Source of the DNA: Halomonas daqiaonensis
GTDB lineage: Bacteria; Pseudomonadota; Gammaproteobacteria; Pseudomonadales; Halomonadaceae
Direction: 5' to 3'
Assembly (NCBI RefSeq): GCF_900109725.1
Contig: NZ_FOBC01000003.1
Coordinates: 1 to 64,000, forward strand
Length of the DNA stretch: 64,000 nucleotides
A program made the position numbers and the translations under genes. Shown piece after piece: positions 16,899 through 25,265 of the stretch. The notes under the pieces are model-generated. The model made no database searches. It saw only the letters and a program-made list of their open reading frames with translations, and was not told the origin of the DNA. Position 1 is the first letter of the stretch; every line of letters starts with the position of its first letter.

Positions 16899-19346
16899 TC
16901 AGTCAGCGTTATGGCGTAGCACCTTAGACTTGTCGGTGACGAAGGCGTCGTAAGCGAAGTCGTCCACGCTGAGCATTTCGAGCACCGCGGCCTCCCGTTC
17001 ACGCATGAAGGAGGCATCTTCCTCGGAGATAAGTCCCTTCTTCAGCGCTGCCTCCACCTTCTGCTCGGGGTGCAGTGCTTCCGCCGGCAGCTCGCCCTGG
17101 GCGTAGGCCTTGTTGACCTTGCGGTAGAGGCTCTCGGCCCGTTCCTGGGTGACCAGCAGGGCATTGTAGTGGGCGAGCGGATTGTCCCGGCTGCCGTCGT
17201 TCTCCTGCCAGGTGGCTTCCAGCAGGTAGTGGCGCAGTGAGGTATCGCGGGAGATGGCTTGGGCGATCTCGCGGGTCAGGGCATCCTGGGGACGCTTCCA
17301 GCGGCGGCCGGTGGGCATCACGATGATACGCAGTACCCGGCCCAGGGCACGGCTCGGCAGGTTGTCGAACAGCTCGTCGAAGGCCTGCTCGGCGCGACTC
17401 AGGAGGAACCGGCAACCATAGTGCAGCAGGGCGGCCTCGCCCTCGACCTTGTCTCCCTCATGCCACTGCTTGATCGTCATCGAGGCGAGATATAGGTTGG
17501 AGAGCACGTCGCCCAGGCGGGCCGAGAGCATCTCACGCTTCTTGAGGCTCGAGCCGAGGCTCGCCATGGCGGCATCGGCACATAACCCGAAGCCGGCTGA
17601 GAGACGGGCGATGTCGCGGGCATAGGGAGCGGCGACCTCATCGAAGGGCACGCCGGGCCGTCCGAGTCCCAGGCCTTGTGTGAGGGCGCGGGCGGCGTTA
17701 CCGAAGACCAGCCCGGCGTGGCCGAAGAAGGCGCGGTCGAAGGCCTTTACATCGTCGGCCTCCTTGGCAGCCAGTTCCTCGAGCACGTACGGATGGCAGC
17801 GGATCGCCCCCTGGCCGAAGATCATCAGGTTGCGGGTCATGATGTTGGCGCCTTCCACGGTGATGGCCACCGGGTTGGCGCTGTAGCCGATGCCGAGGTA
17901 GTTGCGCGGGCCCAGGGTCACTGCCTTGCCGCCATGGATGTCCATGGCGTCGCCGAGGATCTGACGCTGGAACTCGGTCAGTTGGCTTTTGAGGATTGCC
18001 GAGGGTACCGCCGGCTTCTCGCCGTGGTCGATGGTGTTGGCCGTCTGGTAGACGGCGGCTCGGGAGACATAGGCCAGCGCGGCCATGCGCGCCAAGGGCT
18101 CCTGAACACCCTCCATCTCGGCTACCGGCACGTTGAATTGGCGACGGATGCGGGCAAAGCCCCCGCTCCAGCCCAGGGCGTAGCGGGCGGTTCCGGTGGC
18201 GCCGGAGGGCAGGGTGATGCAGCGCCCGATGGAGAGGCACTCCACCAGCATCCTCCACCCCTGACCGATCATTTCCGGCCCACCGATGATGGTATCGAGC
18301 GCTACGAAGACGTCCTTGCCCTTGATTGGCCCGTTGAGGAAGGGGCTGCCGATAGGGTGGTGGCGGCGCCCGATCTCCATACCCGCCGTGTCTCGCGGGA
18401 TCAGCGCCAGGGTGATGCCGCGGTCTTCTTCGTCGCCGAGCAGGTGGTCGGGGTCGAAGAGCCGAAAGGCCAGGCCCACCACGCTGGCGATGGGCGCCAG
18501 GGTGATCCAGCGCTTCTCGAAGTTCAGCCGCAGGCCCAGCACTTCCTCGCCGTCGATATCCTGCCGACACACCACACCGGTGTCGGGCAGGGCGGTGGCG
18601 TCTGAGCCGGCACGTGGACCAGTCAGACCGAAGCAAGGAATCTCGCGTCCGTCGGAAAGCCGCGGCAGATAGTGGTCCTTTTGTTCCTCGGTGCCGTACT
18701 TGAGCAGCAGCTCGCCGGGCCCCAGGGAGTTGGGCACGCCCACGGTGACCATCAGGGTCTCGCTGATCGAGAGCTTCTGCAGCACCAGCGACTGGGCCTT
18801 GGCGGAGAAGCCCAGGCCGCCGTAGTCCCTGGGGATGATCATGCCGAAGAAGCCTTCTTGCTTGAGATATTCCCACAGCTCCTGTGGCAGGTCGGCGAGT
18901 TCCCGGGTGATCTCCCAGGCGTTGCACATGCCGGCGGCCACGCTGCACTGGTGGTCGAGGAAGGCCTGCTCCTCTGCCGTCAACCCCTCATCGCGGAACG
19001 CGAGCAGCGCTTGCCAATCGGGGCGCCCGGTAAAGAGTTCGCCTTCCCAGGCCACGGTGCCCGCCTCCAGCGCGATGCGTTCGGTCTCCGAGACCCGGGG
19101 TGCGACCTTCTTGAATAGGGTAAAGAGGCGGGGCGAAAGCCACCGGAGGCGTAATGCCGGCAAGCCGGCTGCGGTCAGGAGAGCGGCACCGAGCAGCAGC
19201 AGCACGCCCAGCAGGGAGGAGGCGAAGAGCAGGCTGGCCAGGCCGGTGACGGCGAGCACGCCGAGGGCGGGCAGAGCACCCGCTTCGCGTCGCATCACGA
19301 CGAGCAGGCCGGCCACGGCCGCGATCAGCAGAATCAGGGTGAGCAT
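16899..19346 (-). CDS. fadE: acyl-CoA dehydrogenase FadE
   Basis: FadE catalyses the first step of fatty-acid beta-oxidation, making trans-2-enoyl-CoA. At 815 residues it matches the long gammaproteobacterial FadE (about 814) and not the 380-residue mitochondrial type. Two or three N-terminal hydrophobic segments (residues 1-65) should anchor it to the inner membrane. The catalytic core follows, with FGLTGPRAGSDATALPDTG and the flavin-binding region, then a C-terminal domain with LGDVLSNLYLASMTIKQW. The gene is monocistronic and has a 34-bp imperfect palindrome in its promoter region. Orientation is convergent with the SLC13 gene. Confidence 0.95.
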   Translation of the reverse strand: MLTLILLIAAVAGLLVVMRREAGALPALGVLAVTGLASLLFASSLLGVLLLLGAALLTAAGLPALRLRWLSPRLFTLFKKVAPRVSETERIALEAGTVAWEGELFTGRPDWQALLAFRDEGLTAEEQAFLDHQCSVAAGMCNAWEITRELADLPQELWEYLKQEGFFGMIIPRDYGGLGFSAKAQSLVLQKLSISETLMVTVGVPNSLGPGELLLKYGTEEQKDHYLPRLSDGREIPCFGLTGPRAGSDATALPDTGVVCRQDIDGEEVLGLRLNFEKRWITLAPIASVVGLAFRLFDPDHLLGDEEDRGITLALIPRDTAGMEIGRRHHPIGSPFLNGPIKGKDVFVALDTIIGGPEMIGQGWRMLVECLSIGRCITLPSGATGTARYALGWSGGFARIRRQFNVPVAEMEGVQEPLARMAALAYVSRAAVYQTANTIDHGEKPAVPSAILKSQLTEFQRQILGDAMDIHGGKAVTLGPRNYLGIGYSANPVAITVEGANIMTRNLMIFGQGAIRCHPYVLEELAAKEADDVKAFDRAFFGHAGLVFGNAARALTQGLGLGRPGVPFDEVAAPYARDIARLSAGFGLCADAAMASLGSSLKKREMLSARLGDVLSNLYLASMTIKQWHEGDKVEGEAALLHYGCRFLLSRAEQAFDELFDNLPSRALGRVLRIIVMPTGRRWKRPQDALTREIAQAISRDTSLRHYLLEATWQENDGSRDNPLAHYNALLVTQERAESLYRKVNKAYAQGELPAEALHPEQKVEAALKKGLISEEDASFMREREAAVLEMLSVDDFAYDAFVTDKSKVLRHNAD

Positions 19347-19370
19347 GGCGTGACTCCGGTTGTTGTGGAA

Positions 19371-19404
19371 TGCAGGAATTCGAACAGATGTTTGAATTCT
19401 TGCA
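19371..19404. promoter_or_regulatory. imperfect palindrome upstream of fadE (candidate PsrA/FadR-type operator)
   Basis: The two 17-base half-sites match at 14 of 17 positions. The left half is TGCAGGAATTCGAACAG, and the reverse complement of the right half is TGCAAGAATTCAAACAT. The centre, CGAAC-AGAT-GTTTG, is one base off the PsrA-type pattern of CAAAC and GTTTG separated by a short gap. The site starts 25 bp upstream of the fadE start codon, a suitable position for repression. The regulator is inferred. Confidence 0.55.
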
Positions 19405-19468
19405 GACTAGTCCACTTTTCTGCAACCGGCCAGTCATTCTCAGCTGTTATCTGAGTGACCCTGCTACT

Positions 19469-19496
19469 CGGTTAAGCTCACGATTTAATTTAACCG
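19469..19496 (-). terminator. weak inverted repeat at the 3' end of betA
   Basis: CGGTTAA (19469-19475) and TTAACCG (19490-19496) are separated by 14 bases and overlap the betA stop codon. The stem is short and AT-rich, so it could be a weak terminator for the betIBA transcript or a regulatory site. Confidence is low. Confidence 0.25.
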
Positions 19497-21176
19497 GCGT
19501 CGGGGTTCGTCCCGAGCCGGGGCATCGCCCGCTATATAGTAGGGAGCATTCGAGCGCGGCAGCGGTTCACGGCCGCGAATGCGATCGGCGATCTTCTCGG
19601 CGAGCATGATGGTCGGCGCATTGAGGTTGCCGGTGGGAATCACCGGAAACAGCGAGGCATCCACTACCCGCAGCCCTTCGAAGCCGTGAACTCGGCCCTG
19701 TCCGTCGACAACGGCCGTGTCGTCCTCGCCCATGCGGCAGCTTCCGCAGGGGTGATAGGCAGTCTCGGCGTGGGCCTTGATGAAGGCATCCAACTCGGCA
19801 TCTGACTGCACGTCCGGTCCGGGCGAGATCTCCTGGCCGCGGTAGGCATCGAAGGCAGGTTGGGCGATGATCTCGCGGGTCAGGCGGATGGCATCGCGGA
19901 ACTCTTGCCAGTCCTTGTCGGTGGACATGTAGTTGAAGAGGATGCTGGGTGCGGCTTCGGGGGCACGGGAGATCAGGCGGATGCGCCCGCGACTCTCGGA
20001 ACGCATGGAGCCCACATGGGCCTGGAAGCCATGCGCCTGGACCGCGCTCTTGCCATTGTAGCTGATGGCGATGGGCAGGAAGTGGTACTGCAGGTTGGGC
20101 CATTCTTCCTGGTCATTGGAGCGGATGAATCCCGCCGCCTCGAACTGGTTGCTTGCGCCGATGCCGCTGCCCAGGAAGAGCCACTCGGCGCCGATTTTCG
20201 GCTGGTTGTACCACTTCAGCGCCGGGTAGAGCGAGACCGGCTGGGTGCACTGGTACTGGATATACATCTCCAGATGGTCCTGGAGATGGGCGCCGACGTT
20301 CTCGTTGACGTGCACCGGATCGATTCCGAATTCATCCAAGAGATCCTTCGGACCCACGCCGGAGCGCTGGAGGATCTGTGGCGAGGCGATGGCCCCGCCG
20401 CACAGCAGCACCTCGCGACGGGCGCGGGCCTGATGCGGCTCGCCCTTGAGAAAGTAGCGCACGCCCAGCGCCCGCTTGCCCTCGAACTCGATCACGTCGG
20501 TTAGCGCACGAGTCTCGATGGTCAGGTTCGGCCGTCCCTTGGCCTGGTCGAGGTAACCGCGGGCCGTTGAAGCACGCCGGCCGCGCGGGGTGACGAAACG
20601 GTCCATGGGGCCGAAGCCCTCCTGCTGGTAGCCGTTGACGTCTTCGGTCTCCGGGTAACCGGCCTGTTTGCCCGCCTCGATAAAGGTGCGGTACAGAGGG
20701 TTATTCCCCTCTTTCGGCGTGGTCACGCTCACCGGCCCGTCACCGCCGTGGTAGGCGTTAGGGCCGATGTCGCGGCTCTCGGACTTCTTGAAGTAGGGCA
20801 GGCAGTCGGCGTAGGTCCAGTCCGCCAGGCCCGGCGCCTTGGCCCAGTGGTCGTAGTCCAGGGCGTTGCCGCGGATGTAGCACATGCCGTTGATCAGCGA
20901 AGAGCCGCCCAGGCCCTTGCCGCGGCCGCACTCCATGCGTCGGCCATCCATATGGGGTTCCGGGTCGGTCTCGAAGGCCCAGTTGTAGCGCTGTCCCTGT
21001 AACGGGTAGGCCAGTGCCGCCGGCATCTGGGTGCGGAAGTCGAAGCGGTAGTCGGGGCCGCCGGCCTCGAGCAGCAGCACGCTGACGCCCTCCTCTTCGG
21101 TGAGGCGAGAGGCCAGGACATTACCGGCCGACCCGGCGCCGATGATGATGTAGTCGAATTCACGGAGCTGGGGCAT
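19485..21176 (-). CDS. betA: choline dehydrogenase BetA
   Basis: BetA is a membrane-associated FAD enzyme that oxidises choline to betaine aldehyde and can take it on to glycine betaine. The 563-residue GMC oxidoreductase has the N-terminal FAD motif [16 protein letters not shown], the first GMC signature [20 protein letters not shown], and the second signature [16 protein letters not shown]. The C-terminal HPCGSCRMG holds the active-site histidine region. The start is fixed by AAGGAGA just upstream. It is the last gene of betI-betB-betA, ten bases after betB. Confidence 0.96.
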   Translation of the reverse strand: MPQLREFDYIIIGAGSAGNVLASRLTEEEGVSVLLLEAGGPDYRFDFRTQMPAALAYPLQGQRYNWAFETDPEPHMDGRRMECGRGKGLGGSSLINGMCYIRGNALDYDHWAKAPGLADWTYADCLPYFKKSESRDIGPNAYHGGDGPVSVTTPKEGNNPLYRTFIEAGKQAGYPETEDVNGYQQEGFGPMDRFVTPRGRRASTARGYLDQAKGRPNLTIETRALTDVIEFEGKRALGVRYFLKGEPHQARARREVLLCGGAIASPQILQRSGVGPKDLLDEFGIDPVHVNENVGAHLQDHLEMYIQYQCTQPVSLYPALKWYNQPKIGAEWLFLGSGIGASNQFEAAGFIRSNDQEEWPNLQYHFLPIAISYNGKSAVQAHGFQAHVGSMRSESRGRIRLISRAPEAAPSILFNYMSTDKDWQEFRDAIRLTREIIAQPAFDAYRGQEISPGPDVQSDAELDAFIKAHAETAYHPCGSCRMGEDDTAVVDGQGRVHGFEGLRVVDASLFPVIPTGNLNAPTIMLAEKIADRIRGREPLPRSNAPYYIAGDAPARDEPRRRLN

Positions 21177-21185
21177 GGGATCTCC

Positions 21186-22670
<1,485 letters not shown>

Positions 22671-22682
22671 GTTGGCCTCCAT

Positions 22683-23288
22683 TCAGGAAGGGGAAAGGGT
22701 GTTTCGGTTGTCGAGCAGGCGGTCGAGGTAGTCCCGTGCCAGGCGGCGCGCCTCGTCTCTGTCCAGGCCCTCGAGGGTCAGGGCGCCGCGCAGCCACAAG
22801 CCGTCGATCAGGGCGGCCAGGGCCCGGGCACAGGCGCGCGCCTCGTCATGGGGCATCACACGGCGGAACTGGTGACAGAGGTTGGCGTAGAGGCGGCGGT
22901 CATTGACCTCTTGAAGTCGTGCCAACTCAGGCTTGTGCATGCTGCTGGCCCAGAAAGCCAGCCAGGTTTTGGCTACCGGCCCCGTGACCTGGCTTCGGTC
23001 AAAGTTGCCGTCGATGATGGCGCCGATGTGGTCCCTGGGGCTGGTGGTGGAGAGCTCACGCCGCCGTGTCGCCACCGCCTCGCGCAGGTCGCTCAGTATC
23101 TGACGCATGGTGGCTTCCAGCAGGCCGTCCTTGCCGCCGAAATAGTGGCTGATGATTCCGGCGGAAACGCCTGCGTGCCGAGCAATGCGCATCACCGTGG
23201 CATCCGCCAGGCCGACCTCGTCTATCGCTGCCATTGTGGCCTTGATCAGCTGCTGGCGGCGGATGGGTTCCATTCCAACCTTGGGCAC
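22683..23288 (-). CDS. betI: choline-responsive TetR-family repressor BetI
   Basis: BetI represses the bet genes until choline is present. The N-terminal helix-turn-helix region (RIARHAGVSAGIISHYFGGKDGLLEATMR) and the ligand-domain segment AKTWLAFWASSMHKPELARLQ closely follow E. coli BetI. I chose the GTG at 23288 because the protein then begins VPKVGMEPIRRQQLI, aligned with the E. coli N-terminus, and an AGGAG lies about nine bases upstream. This gives 201 residues. A BetI-type palindrome lies about 85 bp upstream, so autoregulation is likely. Confidence 0.94.
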   Translation of the reverse strand: MPKVGMEPIRRQQLIKATMAAIDEVGLADATVMRIARHAGVSAGIISHYFGGKDGLLEATMRQILSDLREAVATRRRELSTTSPRDHIGAIIDGNFDRSQVTGPVAKTWLAFWASSMHKPELARLQEVNDRRLYANLCHQFRRVMPHDEARACARALAALIDGLWLRGALTLEGLDRDEARRLARDYLDRLLDNRNTLSPS

Positions 23289-23326
23289 CGTCGCTGACTC
23301 CTTTCCTGGGAATTGATCTTGCAACC

Positions 23327-23352
23327 ACCATGTGAAGCATGGTTACCATGTG
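23327..23352. promoter_or_regulatory. direct and inverted repeats between betI and its operator
   Basis: ACCATGTG occurs twice in direct orientation (23327-23334 and 23345-23352), 18 bp apart. The second copy also forms CATGGT-T-ACCATG at 23338-23350. The element lies in the betI leader side of the intergenic region and may bind a second regulator, for example an osmotic-stress response regulator. Function is unknown. Confidence 0.3.
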
Positions 23353-23368
23353 CACAGCTTGCCATTTC

Positions 23369-23392
23369 TTTATTGAACGTTCAATCAATAAA
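23369..23392. promoter_or_regulatory. BetI operator
   Basis: A perfect 14-bp palindrome, ATTGAACGTTCAAT, sits at 23372-23385. It is nested in a wider pair TTTATTGA (23369-23376) and TCAATAAA (23385-23392). This strongly resembles the known E. coli BetI site. It lies between the divergent betIBA and choline-binding protein genes and probably controls both. Confidence 0.8.
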
Positions 23393-23439
23393 GGGTCTGG
23401 TACAAGGGCCTCACTTGCTCGTGGTGTTGCCATCACGCC

Positions 23440-23445
23440 TATACT
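23440..23445 (+). promoter_or_regulatory. putative -10 element of the choline-binding protein gene
   Basis: TATACT at 23440-23445 lies 26 bases upstream of the start codon at 23472. The best upstream -35 (TTGCTC, 23415-23420) is 19 bp away, which is suboptimal and compatible with an activated or derepressed promoter. The assignment is tentative. Confidence 0.3.
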
Positions 23446-23471
23446 TCATTCTCGACAAGAGGAATGCCTCC

Positions 23472-24437
23472 ATGCTCACCCGTAACCTGAACCGCCGCCT
23501 GACCCTGGGTCTTGGTGCCGCTGCCCTGGGTTTTTCCGTCTCGCCGCTGCAGGCCGCTGCGCCCGAGAGCTGCGAGATCGTGCGCTTCGCCGAGGTCGGC
23601 TGGACCGACATCACCGCGACTACCGCGCTCACCACCGAAGTGCTTGAAGCCATGGGCTATGAGACGCGGATCGATACCGTCTCCGTGCCCATCGCCTATC
23701 AGGGCATGAAGAACGATGATTTTGACGTCTTCTTGGGCAACTGGATGCCCTCCATGGCGTCGATCAGCGATCCCTTCGTCGAGGATGGCGATGTCGATCG
23801 GCTGGGGGCCAACTTGGAGGGCGCCAAGTACACTCTCGCGGTACCGCAGTATGTTCATGATGCCGGCGTCACCTCGGTGGAAGATCTGGCCGAGCATGCC
23901 GAGGAGTTTGACAGCGAGATCCATGGCATCGAGGCCGGGAATGACGGCAATCAGCTGATCCAGCAGATGATCGATGACGACGCCTTCGGCCTGGGCGACT
24001 GGCAACTGATCGATTCCAGTGAGGCCGGCATGCTCGCCGAGCTGAGTGCTCGGACGCCGGATGAGCAGTGGATGGTGTTCCTCGGCTGGGAGCCGCATCC
24101 CATGAATACCAACTTCGACATGGCCTACCTCGAAGGGGCGGGTGACTACTTTGGCCCCGACCTCGGCGGTGCCACCGTCTACACCAACACCCGCGCCGGC
24201 TTCGTCGAAGAGTGTGCCAACGTCGGTGAACTGCTGGAGAACCTCGAGTTCACCCTCGAGATGGAGAATCAGCTGATGGGTGAGATCATGGACGAGGGCA
24301 CCGATCCCCGCGATGCTGCCCGTGCCTACCTGCAGGCCAATCCCGAGATCCTGGAGACCTGGCTTGAGGGTGTCGAGACTCGCGAGGGCGAACCGGCGTT
24401 GCCGGCGGTCAAGCGTGCCCTCGATATCGAGGCGTGA
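23472..24437 (+). CDS. choX: periplasmic choline/betaine-binding protein (ChoX/ProX type)
   Basis: A 321-residue ABC-type binding protein with a signal peptide ending near residue 28 (SPLQA). It contains ESCEIVRFAEVGWTDITATT, VFLGNWMPSM and FLGWEPHPMN, segments that carry the aromatic residues caging quaternary amines in ChoX-like OpuAC-family proteins. The mature protein is very acidic, as in halophiles. I start at the ATG at 23472, after AAGAGGA. It is divergent from betIBA across the BetI operator. No permease or ATPase follows; the next features are tRNAs, so its transporter must be elsewhere. Confidence 0.88.
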   Translation: MLTRNLNRRLTLGLGAAALGFSVSPLQAAAPESCEIVRFAEVGWTDITATTALTTEVLEAMGYETRIDTVSVPIAYQGMKNDDFDVFLGNWMPSMASISDPFVEDGDVDRLGANLEGAKYTLAVPQYVHDAGVTSVEDLAEHAEEFDSEIHGIEAGNDGNQLIQQMIDDDAFGLGDWQLIDSSEAGMLAELSARTPDEQWMVFLGWEPHPMNTNFDMAYLEGAGDYFGPDLGGATVYTNTRAGFVEECANVGELLENLEFTLEMENQLMGEIMDEGTDPRDAARAYLQANPEILETWLEGVETREGEPALPAVKRALDIEA

Positions 24438-24451
24438 GTATCAGCGTGGGC

Positions 24452-24480
24452 TTGCCATGCATCGGGCCCGCGTGCATAAT
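24452..24480 (+). promoter_or_regulatory. tRNA-Met promoter
   Basis: TTGCCA (24452-24457) and CATAAT (24475-24480) with an ideal 17-bp spacer lie about 45 bp upstream of the tRNA-Met gene. Transcription would begin near 24487. Confidence 0.6.
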
Positions 24481-24489
24481 CCCACCCCG

Positions 24490-24512
24490 TTGCCCGACGC
24501 CTTGTCGGGCAA
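24490..24512 (+). terminator. hairpin between choX and tRNA-Met
   Basis: TTGCCCGAC (24490-24498) pairs perfectly with GTCGGGCAA (24504-24512) around a five-base loop. It could end the choX transcript. It also falls in the predicted 5' leader of the tRNA-Met precursor. No T tract follows. Confidence 0.5.
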
Positions 24513-24523
24513 GCTGTTGATAA

Positions 24524-24600
24524 GGCTACGTAGCTCAGCTGGTTAGAGCACATCACTCATAATGATGGGGTCCCCTGTTCGAATCAGGGCGTAGCCACCA
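24524..24600 (+). tRNA. tRNA-Met (elongator, anticodon CAU)
   Basis: The 77-base gene folds as a full cloverleaf: GGCTACG pairs with CGTAGCC, the anticodon CAT is in ACTCATAAT, and the T arm is CCCTG-TTCGAAT-CAGGG. CCA is encoded. The body closely matches E. coli elongator tRNA-Met and lacks the C1-A72 mismatch of the initiator. A near-identical copy lies inverted at 28812-28888. Confidence 0.96.
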
Positions 24601-24613
24601 GGACATGCGAAAG

Positions 24614-24644
24614 CGCCCGCCGGATCTCCCTGGCGGGCGTTTTT
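24614..24644 (+). terminator. rho-independent terminator after tRNA-Met
   Basis: CGCCCGCC (24614-24621) pairs with GGCGGGCG (24632-24639) and is followed directly by five T residues. Confidence 0.85.
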
Positions 24645-24692
24645 CATCGTGTCTGGAGCCGCCTGTTAAGGGGGTGGAATGCCAATCCTCGC

Positions 24693-24720
24693 TTGACCTT
24701 GCGGGCCCGATCCGTATACT
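24693..24720 (+). promoter_or_regulatory. promoter of the tRNA-Asn cluster
   Basis: TTGACC (24693-24698) and TATACT (24715-24720), spaced 16 bp, lie about 20 bp upstream of the first tRNA-Asn. The GC-rich stretch before the -10 is compatible with a stringently controlled promoter. Confidence 0.65.
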
Positions 24721-24741
24721 ACGTCCCGTGCTTGAGGTCAT

Positions 24742-24817
24742 TCCCCGATAGCTCAGTTGGTAGAGCAAATGACTGTTAATCATTGGGTCGCAGGTTCGAG
24801 TCCTGCTCGGGGAGCCA
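24742..24817 (+). tRNA. tRNA-Asn (anticodon GUU), copy 1
   Basis: A 76-base cloverleaf with acceptor TCCCCGA/TCGGGGA, anticodon GTT in CTGTTAA, T arm GCAGG-TTCGAGT-CCTGC and an encoded CCA. It is identical to copy 2. Confidence 0.96.
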
Positions 24818-24877
24818 GCTTCGCCCATGCGGCGAAGGATCTCGCGAAGTGAAAGGCACATTGCGGCATGCGGTCAT

Positions 24878-24953
24878 TCCCCGATAGCTCAGTTGGTAGA
24901 GCAAATGACTGTTAATCATTGGGTCGCAGGTTCGAGTCCTGCTCGGGGAGCCA
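24878..24953 (+). tRNA. tRNA-Asn (anticodon GUU), copy 2
   Basis: Identical in sequence to copy 1 and 60 bases downstream of it. No promoter or terminator is obvious between them, so the copies are probably cut from one precursor. Confidence 0.96.
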
Positions 24954-25009
24954 ACCGTTCCCGATTGCCTGCCGCTCCCTCCGTCTTGTCCCGCGACACT
25001 CTGCATTGT

Positions 25010-25085
<76 letters not shown>

Positions 25086-25237
25086 GATCCTCCTGGCGAC
25101 TTTCCTTTTCTGCTGCATCCGTGTCCTCGCCTCCTGCCGAGTGACCGTTGCTGTTACCCCCGAATCTGTTGGTCCCGCCAGTCGTTGCCGTGCGTCTGGC
25201 ATGAATTTCGTTGGCGCCTTGTTGGGGCCAGGAGATA

Positions 25238-25258
25238 GCCGGGCCTTGGGGGCCCGGC
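25238..25258 (-). terminator. GC-rich hairpin downstream of prc
   Basis: GCCGGGCC (25238-25245) pairs with GGCCCGGC (25251-25258), just past the prc stop codon on the minus strand. No T tract follows, so efficiency is uncertain. Confidence 0.5.
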
Positions 25259-25265
25259 GTCGCAG

